A DNA stretch of 64,000 nt, from assembly GCF_018687715.1 (NCBI RefSeq), contig NC_056765.1:10908001-10972000 (forward strand), read 5' to 3'. Each line of letters opens with the position of its first letter. The stretch's first letter is position 1. This stretch comes from Carya illinoinensis (lineage: Eukaryota; Streptophyta; Magnoliopsida; Fagales; Juglandaceae). Below are positions 41,389 through 54,250 of this stretch, in pieces. Under the pieces are notes generated by a model, which saw only the letters and a list, made by a program, of their open reading frames with translations, was not told where the DNA came from and searched no databases. Position numbers and translations under genes: made by a program.

Positions 41389-44300
41389 TGACAACGTTTT
41401 ATTCTTAAACATATATAGTACAACAGTTTGCATTTTCATTGGCATCAGGTGCAACCCGCTCTGGTATCATTTCCCTTTTAAGAAACATTCAAGGTCCATT
41501 GACTGTACTTCGTTGACTCAGGGGCTACTGCTCTATTTTAGTCACTACTGAGTGAATAGAGGAGTTCGACTAGGGCATTCTCCCATCCTAACATTTGGAA
41601 TCGTGACAAAACTTTAAACGACTCTTTCCTTTAAAAACAATTTCACAAACACAATGCATACTACATGGACTTATTATATCTTGCACTTCTTATGAAACAA
41701 GTACTCATGCATGCCAAGAATTAATGTGAATCACACATCATGTGATCACATGCAACCATATACATTCTGCGTTTCGGCTTGAGAATATTAGAACATCTGA
41801 CAATGTTCTTATTCAATTAAACAAAGACATTTAACCAACAAAAAGGGAGCAAAGCACTTATACTTCCACATACACTATGCATGGCTGAAACATGCAAACC
41901 CTAATATGCATGAATATTAATTTATTTTATTCACTTAGAGCATCAAACATATATTGATATTGCATCACACATAGACATGGCCGAAACATATCAACAATTA
42001 AAATGCACAAATATTTAATTTTTCCATGAATTTGGAATCTTCTAATGCATTCGGGTAAGCATCACTAATAAACATACACATGGCCGAATCATGCATGTAA
42101 ATATACATGTGAATAAGCAATCATTTCATGGACTTAAAACTTTCAATTGATTTAGCTAGGCATCCAATATCAACATGTACATCGAAGCATGTGAATCCTA
42201 TTATTAGATGTAGCATCACAACTTATTTTCATGGTATAAATCAACTAGCAACAAACCAATTAAAAAACATAGTAACAAATACTCAAAGAATTGAATATAA
42301 GACATGATAAAATATCATTCAATTAAACATAAGCAAATAAGTTTACATATCATATACATGCAATATCCGAGAGTAAGTTAAAGGTCCACTTACAAAAATA
42401 AAAAATCCCACAATAATCAAACTGAAAAATATAATTTAGGATTCATGAAAATTGATCTTTTAGAAACCTTAATCCGTATATGTGAGTGGGTGTCATGCTT
42501 GTGTTTTTTCTTCAAAACAAGAAAATCTCCAACATTTAATACCCTTTCATAGGTCTGAAACTTTTATAGGATAAAAAACCTAGTTTCAAACAAGTGTTTA
42601 GGCCGTGGTCTTTCTCCCTCTTAAAGATAATCATTCTAAAAAACCTTAAGCAAAAGAGATTTGGATTTTCATTCTTTAGAGAAGAAAACCTTATGTACCT
42701 GAGTGTGTGTGTGCGCTTTGAACATTTGTTCACGAAAAACTCATGAAAGTCTGAAACTTCCTCTCTTGGTTGTGTGTGAGATGCAAGGAAAGAAAGTATT
42801 TGGTTTTCCTTACCTCTCGTGGCTTTCCTTGTGGATGGTGTCTCTAATTTGGCAAGCAGTTAGGATGATGTTTGAGTGGATGGAGGGTGGCGTGGGTAGT
42901 GTTTGAATGGAGAGAAAATGGTAAAGAGTAACGAGAAAGTAGGAAGGCCGAATGTCTCAAAGATTTTCTTCCAAGCGACCAAAAGGCTCAAGGTTTTCCG
43001 CTCCTCCCTTTTTATAGGCATGTGTATCATTATTGAAAAATTGATGCTTTGTGCATGGATGCCAAGTGACATCAAAACCGTGTACTTCTTCCCCTCCCCC
43101 ATCATTGGATTATGTTGGGAACCAAAATCAAACTTTTTGGACAAGTGTCATGGCTCCTCAAAAACTAAAACCCTACATTTCCCTTTTGCCTTTCCTCTTG
43201 TGTCTTGATTCAATGTATCAAGTGGCAAAAGTGTCATTTTTCCAACCAAGATCCTCCTCAACATTGTGCATGTGTGCCAAATGGTGTGTGTGGAGTTTGT
43301 GAGAGTACTGGTGGCTGAAAAGTCCCTCTATTTTCCAAGGAGATCCTTGATATTCTAAGGTCTTGGAAAGGGCGTGATTGGGCATAGTGGGTGGCAAGGC
43401 ACAAGTCCATATTGCCGTTCACCTCACTTGAGCTTCCCATAAAAAACAATCATTCTAGAAGTCCTTAGGCTTGTAAGCTTCCCCTTTTTGCAAGGTCTCC
43501 CCCTTCCTAATGTCATTTCCTTTCTTTTTCATCTTGCATGCATGACAAGTGGCAAGGCTTTCTTAGAAACCGAGTCCCTCTAGGATTGCCGTGCCCTTCT
43601 TGTTCTTTGGTCTCCCTTAGGTGCCACTTTCCCATAAATTCATCATTTCCATTTTCTAGATGTTTCATCTACTTGTGACATGTGTCAAAATATCCTACTT
43701 ACAAGTAAATCCTCTTGCATGCGTGACACATGGTAAAAAGTGAGTGAAATTATAGGGTAGGCATATGAGGCTCCAAATCCTAAATTCTCTCACCTGCCTT
43801 CCCTCAATTCACATCCAGATTCATCAAATCCTAGTGTGGGTCTCAATAGATGACATGTGGCATCAAAAGAAATAAGTTGGGCATGCCAAATTTCCTAGGG
43901 TTTCAAAACCCTAATTTGCTTCTGTAGAAGTCGAAACTTGCATGGGCACGTGGGCCTCCCTCATGACCTTAGATGCCTAAATTTCTAATTGGGTATTTCC
44001 ACCTTGCATGGCCCAAAACCATGCACCAAAATAAGTTAAGGTTTAGCTAAGTCCTGGTCGTCACATCCCCCCTTAAAAAAGATTTAGTTCTCAAAATCGG
44101 CACTGTAACTAACAAATAGTAACCATTGATAGGAAATACAAACCTGATCAATACTTCTAGTACTGGCTGCTGTAGAATCCTCAGATGATGTTGGGTGTGG
44201 TACATCGTTTTCCTTTTCCGTCACCGAATCTTGCAATAGGTAAATTATCGAGTCCAAATCGTAGTCATAGTACATGTTCACCCGTATCTAATTTATCTTA

Positions 44301-44819
44301 TGCTCGATCTCGAGTTTGGTATCTTTGATGGGTTGTCCTTCTTAATGATAATGAATACGGTTAGTAGATGTATCTGAAGTTTCAAAAGGCACATATATAT
44401 TCACGCAAGCTTTTGTAGAGCGACTAGATTCTGCCTTGAGGTTGAGTTTGAGCAAACGTAATTTTTCTTCTTCTTTCTCTAATGGGTTATGTGGGGGTTG
44501 TTGCCTTGAAAATATGCATCCATAACATGAGTGCGATGATGCTCAACCTTTCTATCTACTATCAGTGAGCAACCATCATTCGATCCTTTCTCTCCTACTA
44601 GTTCCTGGGACTGTGCTCTTGTCTCTCTCTAATCTGTGCCACTGAGGACACATACATACGTGGGATTTTTCTATTACAAGCCATGCTTTGTTCAAGGTTA
44701 TGGTAGGTGCACATATCATCACTAAAAGATTCATCGACAACAAATAGAAATTTTCATAAAACAATCAAGGTACAACTAATCACACAAATTTTAAAAATTA
44801 CTCAATTCTAAGGTACAAA

Positions 44820-45359
44820 CAGAGGGTATTTAGTCCTCATTAAATCATCTCTTTCCCACATTGTTTCTTGAAAGGCTGGAGTGTTCTAAAGCACTTTTAC
44901 CAAGGATATCTTTCGATTCCTCAACTCCTGCTCCTTGTTATCCACGATTTGCACTAGCCATTCTTCGTAAGATAGGTTAGGTTGAAGTGGAATACTATCG
45001 GGCTCCATTACTACTGGCTGTCTTTCCCTAAAGATCTTTTTTAAATATGATACATAAAAGAAATTATGCACTCCTTGCATTTTGGTTGATAGATCTAATT
45101 AGTATGCTACTGCACCAACACTTTCCACGACTTCATATGGTCCTATACATTGGGGACTCAATTTTCATTTCTTGCCAAACCGTATGACTCCCTTCATGGG
45201 TGAGATTTTAACATACACCCAATCTCCTAAGGTGAATTCCAGACTTTTGTTTATCAACATAACTCTTCTGACGACTTTGGACTGTTTTCATCCTTTCTCG
45301 GATTAGTGCTACTTGCTTTTGCAAGTCCTGTAAGTACTCTGGTCCTGACAACCTCCTAG
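44820..45359 (-). pseudogene. Gypsy pol remnant: end of integrase plus chromodomain
   Basis: The minus-strand reading has the GPEYLQDLQKQV region, then an integrase C-terminal block ending MQGVHNFFYVSYLKK and a chromodomain-like segment (LSYEEWLVQIVDNKEQ...ISLVKVL). The frame is broken by at least a TGA near 45167, a frame change near 45235 and a TAG at 44886-44888, where chromodomains normally carry Trp. A C-terminal chromodomain is diagnostic of chromoviruses and targets integration to chromatin marks. Confidence 0.8.
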
Positions 45360-47633
45360 TGGTTGAAACATGCAAACCCTAATATGCATGGATAATTAGA
45401 TATTCATTTATTTTATGCACTTAGAGCTTCAAATATACATTAATAATGTATCACACATAGGCATGGCCAAAACATATCAACAATTAAAATGCACAAATAT
45501 TCAATCTTTTCATGAACTTGAAATCTTCTAATGCATTCGGTTAAGCATCACTAATAAACATATACATGGAAGAATCATGCATGTAAATATAAATGTGAAT
45601 AAGCAATCATTTCATGGACTTAAAAATTTCAATAGATTTTGTTAGGCATCAAATATCAAGAAGTATATTGAAGCATGTGAATCCTATTACCAGATGTAGC
45701 TTCACAACTCATTTTCATGGTGTAAATCAAATAGCAACAAACCAATCAAATAACATAGTAACAAATACTCAAAGAACCGAATATAAAACATGATAGAATA
45801 TCATTCAATCAAACATAACCAAACAAGTTTACATATCATATACATCTAATATCCAAGAGTAAGTTAAAGGTCTACTTACAAAAGTCCAATATCCAACAAT
45901 AAGCAAGCTAAAAAATATGGTTTAGGAATCATGAGAATCGATCTTTTAGAAACCCTAATCCATGTGTGTGAGTAAGTGTTGTGCTTTTGGTTTTTCTTCA
46001 AGAGAAGAAAATCTCCTACATTCAATACCCTTCTATAGGTCCAAAACTTTTATAGGATAAAAACCCAAATTTCAAATGAGTGTTTAGGTTGTGCCCTTTC
46101 TCCCTCTCAAAGATAATTATTCTAAAAAACCTTAAGCAAAAGAGGTTTGGATTTTCATTCTTTTGAGAAGAAAACCCTTAGTACCTGAGTGTGTGTGTGT
46201 GTGTGTGTTTGAGTGGAAATACTTCATCAAATCCAAGGACATTTCTCTTCTCTTGGTCATGTGTGTGCTTTGAGCATTTGTTCATGAAAAAAATATGGAA
46301 GTCTAAAACTCTCTCTCTTGGCTGTGTGTGAGATGCAATGAAAGAAAGTGTTTGGTTTTCCTTATCTCTTGTAGCTTTCCTTGTAGATGATGTTTCTAAC
46401 TTGGCAAGCACTTAGAATGATGTTTGAGTGGATGGAGGGTGGTGTGGGTAATGTTTGGATGGAGAGAAAATGGTAGAAAGTAAAGTGGAAGTGGGAAGGC
46501 CGAATGTCTCAAAGGTTTTCTTCCAAGTGACCAAAAGACTCAAGGCTTTTAGCTCCTCCCTTTTTATAGGCATGTGGATAATTCTTGAAAAACTGATTTT
46601 GTACAAAAATGCCAAGTAGCGTTACCGTGTGCCTCTTCCCCTCTCCCATCATTGGATTGTATTGGGAACCAAAAGTAAGCTTTTGGACAAGTGGCATGGC
46701 TCCTAAAAAACGGAAACCCTACCTTCCCCTTTTGCCTTTTCTTTTATGTCTTGATTCAATGTATCAAGTAGCAAAAGTGTCATGCCTCTAACCAAGATCC
46801 TCCTCAACCTTGTGCATGTGTGCCAAGTGGCATGTGTGGAGTGTGTGGAGGTGTTGGAGGCCAAAACGTCCCTCTATTTTTCAAGGAGATCTTTCATCCT
46901 CCAAGGTCATGGAAATGGTGTGATTGGGCATGATGGGTGGCAAGGGACAAGTCCCTATGGTCGTCCATCTCACTTGAGCTTCCCACAAAAAAAATAAAAA
47001 AATAAAAAAATAAAATCCTTAAAGAAGCCCTTAGCTGTGTAAGCTTCCATTTTCTTGCAAGTTCTCCACCTTTCTAATGCCATTTTCTTCCTTTTTCATC
47101 TTGCATGCATGACAAGTAGCACGGCTTTCTTAGAAACCGAATCCCTCTAGGATTGTCGTGCCCTTCTTGTCCTCTAGTCTCCCCTAGGCGCCATTTCTTC
47201 ATAAACTTAGTATTTCCCTTTTCTAATAGCTTCATCTGTAGTGACATGTGTCAAAATGTCCATTCTTACAAGTAAATCCTCTTGCATGCGTGACACATGG
47301 CAAAAAATGGGTGAAATTATAGGGTAGGCGTGTGAGGCTCCAAACCCTAAATTGATTCACCTCCATTCCTTCAATTCAGGTCTAGATTCATCAAGTCCTA
47401 GTGTGGATCTCAATAGATGGCATGTGGCATCAAAAGAAATGAGTTGGGAGTGCACCTTAATTCCCTAGGGTTTCAAAACCCAAATTTGCTTCGAGGCTAA
47501 AACTTAGATTGGTTTGTGGGCTTCCCTCATGACCTTAGATGCATAAATTTCTAATTAGATTGTTTCACCTTGCATGGCCTTAAACCATGCATCAAAATAA
47601 GCTAAAAGGCTTAGCTAAGTTCTAGTCGTCACA
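45360..47633 (-). repeat. Truncated 5' LTR of the gypsy element
   Basis: Direct-repeat partner of 41882-44065. Its 3' part is missing, and the break at about 45360 abuts integrase-region sequence. Confidence 0.8.
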
Positions 47634-48071
47634 ATTGCAAAAGAGGTACCCTTTAAGCACCCAGAAGCAAACACAAAAATATAGAACAAAACTAATACTC
47701 ATAGGGAGGAAAAGGGTATATATGGATGTGGGATTGATTTCAGAGAGGTAATGTTGTGGTGTATGGTGACCTAGAGTGTAGGCATTGATTCATGTGGTCC
47801 ACATATCAGTTTGTCAAGATGGGAGCTGAGGTGGTTAGGGAGATGATAGACAATGGAGCAGGGTTGGCATGGACGTGAAGGGAGGGGGGTAATGGGGCTC
47901 AAAGGGATGTTGTTTGGAGGTTTTTTAGATGGGAGAATGTGATGTGTGTGAATCCCACACACCAATTGAAAGCAATTGGGATAGGGGCTGGATTCATTTA
48001 AAAGATAACAATGACTTAAAAATTAAGAGATAATGCATATTTGATAATGAAGCTTAGAAATAAGCAAGGGA

Positions 48072-48402
48072 TGTTAAAACATTTTAGCATGAAATATTAA
48101 ATAATAACAGTTAGAAAATATACATCTCTCCATTGTAATTTGATAAAGAATCTAATTAGATTATGAGAGAATGATCACCTTAATAACTGTACCTTCGAGT
48201 ATCTCTCACTAGATAGAGGCATAATTATGTTGTAGGTAAGAACTCTTAATCCCTTAGTGCTATAAATAGACTTCTAATTATAATTAAATCTAGAGATATT
48301 TGCGTCCCACTATAACCCATTAATTAAGAGATATATATGAAATAGTTTAAACTCATAGGGATATGAGTGTGTGGGATATTAAGTTTTAATAAAATTCTAA
48401 CA
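48072..48402 (-). repeat. 3' LTR of the copia element
   Basis: 331 bp; on the minus strand it starts TGTTAGAA and ends TTTTAACA. Confidence 0.85.
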
Positions 48403-48629
48403 TTCTTCTATTTGGCCCATACGCCCATAAAAGAACATTTTCCTTTTATGGATTTATTAAAAGAAATTAATCATACTGTGCACGTTCATTTTTAGAAAAT
48501 CTTCATAACTCATAATATATTACATGAGTTTTGTAACATCAATGCCAAATCAGCTACCATCGAGAGTCATGATGGTCATCTATTATATAATCAACAAAAT
48601 TCATTCCATGTATTACAACACTTATAGCC

Positions 48630-49315
48630 AAATTTTTGAATTCTGTTTCGGTGACCATTTCGGTTGAGGCACTGGAATGAAATATTTTGGTATCGATTCA
48701 TTTTGGTGTACCATTTCGGAATTGAAGTTATATGAATAAATTATATAAATTTTATATAAATAAATTATACATAAAAAAATTATATATTAATACAGAAAAA
48801 AAGTTTGGATAACATATAAATATCATAAAAATAAATCATATGCTTAACATATAAATAAATTCAATTATTAAAAAAAAATCACCTGTAGCAGAACTTGTTG
48901 CAAATTTATCAGCCCATTATATGGTGTCCAAGTTCTTAATTATTATCAATCCATTATTATATTTTATTATAATTAAATTTTTTTTATTCATGATTCTTTT
49001 AATCATTTATTATATTTTATCTATATTTTACTTCCAACTTAGTTACTGAGCACGCTACATTTCTAAGATTTTACATAAAGCACTTTAACTATACAGTCAA
49101 CCAATCAATTCAAAGCAAGTTGTCTACTTTTTTTTTTTTTTTTTCATCTCACAATTTTGGACGAAACATTAATTTAAGCTGTAATTTAGTTTTCGGCTAG
49201 AATGGATCAGAATAGGCCGAAATGACCAAAATTTTAACCGATACGGAATATCTACCTCAACCATTTTGGTTGAGTAAAAATCCCAGCCATTTGGCTGGAA
49301 TGGAACGAAAATAAA
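48630..49315. mobile_element. Possible hAT-like insertion inside the copia interior
   Basis: Loosely inverted terminal regions rich in ATTTCGG/CCGAAAT surround an AT-rich core. TSDs were not resolved. Confidence 0.3.
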
Positions 49316-51724
49316 AGCTATGCTTGTAATTTAATTTAACATGATCTTTAATAGAAACATTAAGGCTAGTACTGTACTTCATTGAGTTCTAATTCATGTC
49401 TATTGCAGACATTATCTTATCATTATTACTCAATACTATTCAATGTACATATAAAGTGGAAAGACAAGACAACAGAAACAATCATAATAGATATCTTTCA
49501 ATATTTAGTTAGAAAATATTTAGCATATCAATAATATAGTTAACATGTTCAAATCGTGGGTATAGGTATAAGACCCATAGTTTCAACATGTTCTTTAAAC
49601 TGCAGTATTGATATATTACATGGTCATTATTTGTTTCTATACATTCTTCTTAACATTTGTATTTAAAATTTCATTAAATACTCATTATTTGGATAAAAAT
49701 ATAATGAGGAATTCTTGCAATACATTCTTAGCTAATTTTGCTATAAGATTCCAAATCCTAAAATAAATTTCCTCAATCATATATCATACATTGTGGACTC
49801 AAAGGATGCCACAAACTTAACCTTTATTGCACATGAAGCAGTAAGTAATTTGTTTAATATTTTTTCATAAAATAACCTTACTAGATAGCAAAATACATTA
49901 TTATAACTGTATTTTCTATCACTAGAGCAATCCCACAAAAATAAAGTTTGAAAATCCAGTTACTTAAGAGTATCAGTTCTTTTAAAGGCAACAATATAGT
50001 CTTTAATTTCTTGTAAATAACTTTACACTCTTTTCACAACTTTTAGGTTAAATATCTTTGGGCAATTTTGGAAATAACCAAGGATGTCATCTGTAAAATT
50101 GATGTCCAACCTTATACATGTTTGCACAACCATTAAACTCATTATAACCATCATATACAGAATTTCTTTAATAATCTAATCAATTCAAGGGCACTATAAA
50201 ATACTGAGCATGTCACATTTATTTAAAGCATTTATTTAAAGTATTTATTGACCAACAATTCTTCATGTAAAGTTCTGCAAAACTCTATGCAACTTTACTA
50301 ACACAACTCTATAGTTCTCGTCTTTATATTAAAATTCAATCCCAATTACTAAGGATGCCTCATTCATAAATTTCATTTTTAAAGTTATTTAGAGATATAA
50401 CTTTATGTCATACTATAAATCATGATTTATACTTGCCAAGATGTCATATACATACCTAACTATAAAGACAAACATAGTCCCACTGATCTTCGTGTATTTG
50501 TGTGTGTGTATATATATATCAACAATAAGTATTTTTCTTTAATTCAAAATTAGTGATGCTATTATCAATCTTCAAATACAATTTTCAAAACTTAAAGTTT
50601 CTATGTAGTCTTTTTTATTGCTCTTCATAAATCTCATAATCCAAACTAACTCTACAATAGTTTTCACATTCATTTAATATAACTTTAGATCATAATGAAC
50701 TACTAATATCATAATGATCTTGAATGAGTACTTTCAGGTTTATTATAAATCTCTCTTTCTAATCAATGCTCATTTTTGAGTGAAATTCATAACAACAAGT
50801 CTAAATCTATATCGTTCAAAATTGTCTTTAAATTCAAGGTTTTGTTTGTTAGATTCATTTACATTTGACTTTTTTACATTTTGCAGACAATTTAACGAAA
50901 TTATAGACTTTACACTGATTCATGGACTTCAATCACTCTTTAATGTATTGATCTTTATAGAATCACTTCTTTCTACAAGTTATGGAAACATAAATTGATT
51001 CTTATTTGTCAAATTCTGAATTTTGGAAATACACCACATAATCTAACCAAATAGCAAATCAAGAAGATCATTACCTGTTTTGATATCTCCCTGGCCAATT
51101 CTTCAGCGGCATTTCTCTTATAAGGTGGATGATCATTTGCTTGTTATTCCATGTTAGTATTGAGATGATCGGAAAAAGGAATGACAAGCTTTTTCAAAGA
51201 TAAAAGTATGCACTTTCTAATCATATCTCTAGTTTCTATACTCATACTAATTTGCCATTCTCATGGAATTTGATATTTCAATTTCCTTAAAAATAAGATC
51301 ATGATTAGAAATAAAGCAACCTATGTTATTTGAATCTATATAAGTAATCAATAATGATAATGTACCCAATAACTATTATAGAACTCAACTTTATTTCATT
51401 TGGGTTATAAAATCTTACTTTAGCTTTACTATCCATATATTTATATGCCTTAAATCAGTCCACAACTCAAATAATAAGTCATCAATATCACCTAATTACT
51501 TAGAACAAGATATAAATTCTATATCACTATTTTTAAGAGTTTTGCTGGACTTTTTTAAGAAATTTAGAAAACAGGTTAGGGTTATGGCCTAACTCATAAT
51601 ACTTTTCATGACACTCACTTCTTTAATCCAATTCGATGGTTTTTACATTTCTACTGAGCTACATTTCCTACCCATGAGAAGTACCTCAAGAATTGTAAAA
51701 GGTTTGAGACTTCTCATGTCTCAG

Positions 51725-51830
51725 ATAGATATTCCATATTATGAAAATCATTTATGAAGGTAATGAAATACTTCTATCTATCAAACATTATAGGAAAAAA
51801 TGTCTATATCTGTCTCTACGCAAATTTTCA
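51725..51830 (-). pseudogene. Copia integrase core remnant
   Basis: The minus-strand translation contains KYFITFINDF, matching the KYFITFIDDYSR block of Ty1/copia integrases. A TAG stop lies just upstream (PIMFDR then stop), and an HTD-like stretch sits in another frame. Clearly non-functional. Confidence 0.6.
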
Positions 51831-52984
51831 AAAATCTCCATATATATTCTTTGTGACATATTTTCTTGATATGGTTTCATTTTATACAAATCAACACACA
51901 TCTTGAGATTAGAAAATCTAAATGGGGAAAATCTTTTATTTGCTAATCCTTATAGCTTTTGTTTGGAGATATTTTTCAAAATTTTATACTACAAATAAAT
52001 TTTTTCTTTAATCATGATTTAAACTTCTATGTCACAAATTGTAAAATTTTTTCATAAATCATATTTCCTATAGTTCTAATACATGCCTATAAGTGTAGAA
52101 AACTTTTAATAAAAGCATTATGAATACATGATGAATACAAATTTTATTGGAAGTAAAAATGGAACCAACATAAATGACATTTTGAAACAAGTTAAAACAT
52201 GAATATTTGTGCTCAAGTTCAAACACAAAAAATAAGTATAAACATTTATAGAGTTTGATTTAAAACTTATACATACAAAATAAAGATAAACATTTGTACT
52301 CGAATTTAATCTAAAAAAATGTGAAAACATTTATAAGATCTGACTCAAAACATATACAAAAAATGGTTTACTTTTTCTTTGAATCAAGTCTTATGCTTAC
52401 GACACCTAAATTTTCATGTATCCTTATTTCTTTCAAAATTCAATTGACATAATTCTTACACTATCATGACCATCATTTTATTACTTTCCCAAAAGATACG
52501 CTTGGCTTTCAATACAAATTAACTAAATAAATATATATCAATCTAACAACCATGCTACCAACTCATTCATATTTCATTATTTCGATGAAATAATAGTACA
52601 TCTGAAATAAACCATTATGTACAAAATATGAAAATTTCATCATTTCCATTCCTAAAGTTCAAAGTTTGAAATGTAGTAATTAATTCCATCTTCTTAAACA
52701 TTGCATCTTTTTTACCCTTACTACTATTCTCAATAATAATTGATTTTAGACTTAAAATAGGTAAACCAGGGTCTAGAACTAAAGTCATTAAAGGAGGTCT
52801 TAGTGTAAATTTGATATTCTCATACTTTTCTAAACTAGAGTCACGTTGTAGACGAAACCTTGTAATGAAATTCTTATACTTACTACAAAAAAACATTTTG
52901 ATCACATTATTGCTTTGAGTTTGACACTTATAAACAATAATAAAATTTAAACCATTATAGATGAACTTATAGTGTAACCAAAAC

Positions 52985-53518
52985 CCCTCCTTTGGGTGTG
53001 AGCCCCAATACACAAAATATTTCCTTCAATTTTAAATTATGAATGAACTAAGTGTATTTCTAGAATTCTCATTTAGGAGTAAACTCTAACATATAAAGTG
53101 TTCACTCAAATTTTAAATTTCATAGATAAACTAGTTTTATCATCAAATCATTTGGGGGTAAATTTTGATATACAAAATGTTTCTTTAAATTTTAAATTCT
53201 GTGGATGAACTAGCTATATTATTAAAATTCTTCTTTGGGAGTAAACTTTAATATATAGGGGTGAACGTTGAAGGGGTTGGCGTTGGTTTCGGTCCCAAAC
53301 TGAAACTCCCTAACACATGAAAAAACTCCTCTTCTTGACCGAAATCGATTGATAGGGAGAAAGAGAGCCGGCCAGTGTTTGATGGGCTGGCATCGATTTG
53401 TTTGACAGTTTGAGAATCGGTTCCCTCATTCCAGATTCACCAACCAAATCTACAAAACACTCCATCAAATTCACAAAACTCACTCAAAAATTCACCGAAC
53501 AACCAACACAACTCAAAA

Positions 53519-53549
<31 letters not shown>

Positions 53550-54250
53550 AAAAATAATTATACTTAGCTTGTGAGAGAGAGCCCATTTCCTATCTTGTGA
53601 GATAGAAGGGGAGGAGGTGGTGGCTGCAGCCTGGTTGCGAATGTGAGGCTGTGAATAATTGAAGATGAGTGATGGCGAGGAAGAAAAGAGAAGGGGGGTT
53701 TTACCCTAATACAAACGGCGTCGTTCACTTATTTTTTGCAGTGCAAAAGGCCCAAAACGACACTGTTTCACTTAAATAAGTGAAACGGTGTAGTTTCTAT
53801 ATATGTATAAAAAGAAAGAAAAAATATAAGAACCGATCAGCCGATTCAACTGGCTTTCGCATAAGAGAATTGAAACCTAACCAGCCGACGTCGGTTTTTA
53901 TATATGTAACTCCCCCGTTGATAGGTTCTTCACCAGTTTCGGCCAGTTTCTAGTGGTGGAGGTCGGTTTCTAAGCTTGGTTTATATCCCTACTAATATAT
54001 AAAGTATTCCCTCCAATTTTAAATTTTGTTGATAAATTAACTACATCATCAGAATTATCCTATGAGAGTAAACTTTGACATACAAAATGTTCTCTTTAAT
54101 TTTAAATTGTGTGGATGAACTAGTTGTGTCACCAAAATTCCCCTTTGCGAGTAAGTTTTAGTATATGAATTGTTCCATTCAACTTTAAATTATGTGGATG
54201 AACTAGCTATATCACCATAATTCTCTTTTGTGAGTAAAATTTGGCATACA
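52985..54250. repeat. Tandem repeat array, about 82-bp period, split by a hAT-like insert
   Basis: About seven diverged units, marked by GAGTAAACTTT..ATATAC..TTTTAAATT..GATGAACTAG. Unit landmarks fall at 52998, 53079, 53159 and 53241, then 54068, 54151 and 54234, a spacing of 80-83. It lies in the 5' part of the copia interior and may be a repeat-bearing gag or leader region. Confidence 0.75.
53256..53991. mobile_element. hAT-like element inside the 82-bp array
   Basis: Ends TAGGGGTGAACG and inverted TAGGGATATAAACC. TSD TTAATATA (53248-53255) and CTAATATA (53992-53999), 7 of 8. The neighbouring array units provide an empty-site comparison. Non-coding, 736 bp. Confidence 0.75.

Larger units (their letters stand above)
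39062..44065 (-). repeat. 3' LTR of the gypsy element (contains a nested insertion)
   Basis: About 3.7 kb after removing the 1.27-kb nested retroposon, which is long for an LTR. The part 41882-44065 is confirmed by the other LTR copy. The part 39062-41881 is assigned only from the terminal TG..CA and the TSD, because the other copy is truncated there. Confidence 0.65.
39062..47633 (-). mobile_element. Decayed Ty3/gypsy chromovirus (Tekay-like) with internal deletion
   Basis: Read on the minus strand the element starts TGTGACGAC (47633) and ends GGCATCACA (39062), with a 5-bp TSD ATTGC on both sides (39057-39061 and 47634-47638). The 3' LTR (44065 down to 39062) is preceded by a polypurine tract AAGGGGGGA (complement of about 44066-44074). 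The 5' LTR (47633-45360) is truncated: at about 45360 it joins directly to integrase-region sequence, so PBS, gag, protease and RT are gone. The two LTRs share about 2.2 kb, with roughly one difference per ten bases by eye, indicating an old insertion. A poly(A) retroposon sits inside the 3' LTR. No complete proteins remain. Confidence 0.8.

Noticed and set aside
52615..53013. 132-codon minus-strand open frame as an independent gene
   Set aside because: It lies within the copia interior and starts in the 82-bp array. It may be a gag remnant, but I see no conserved motif to support that.
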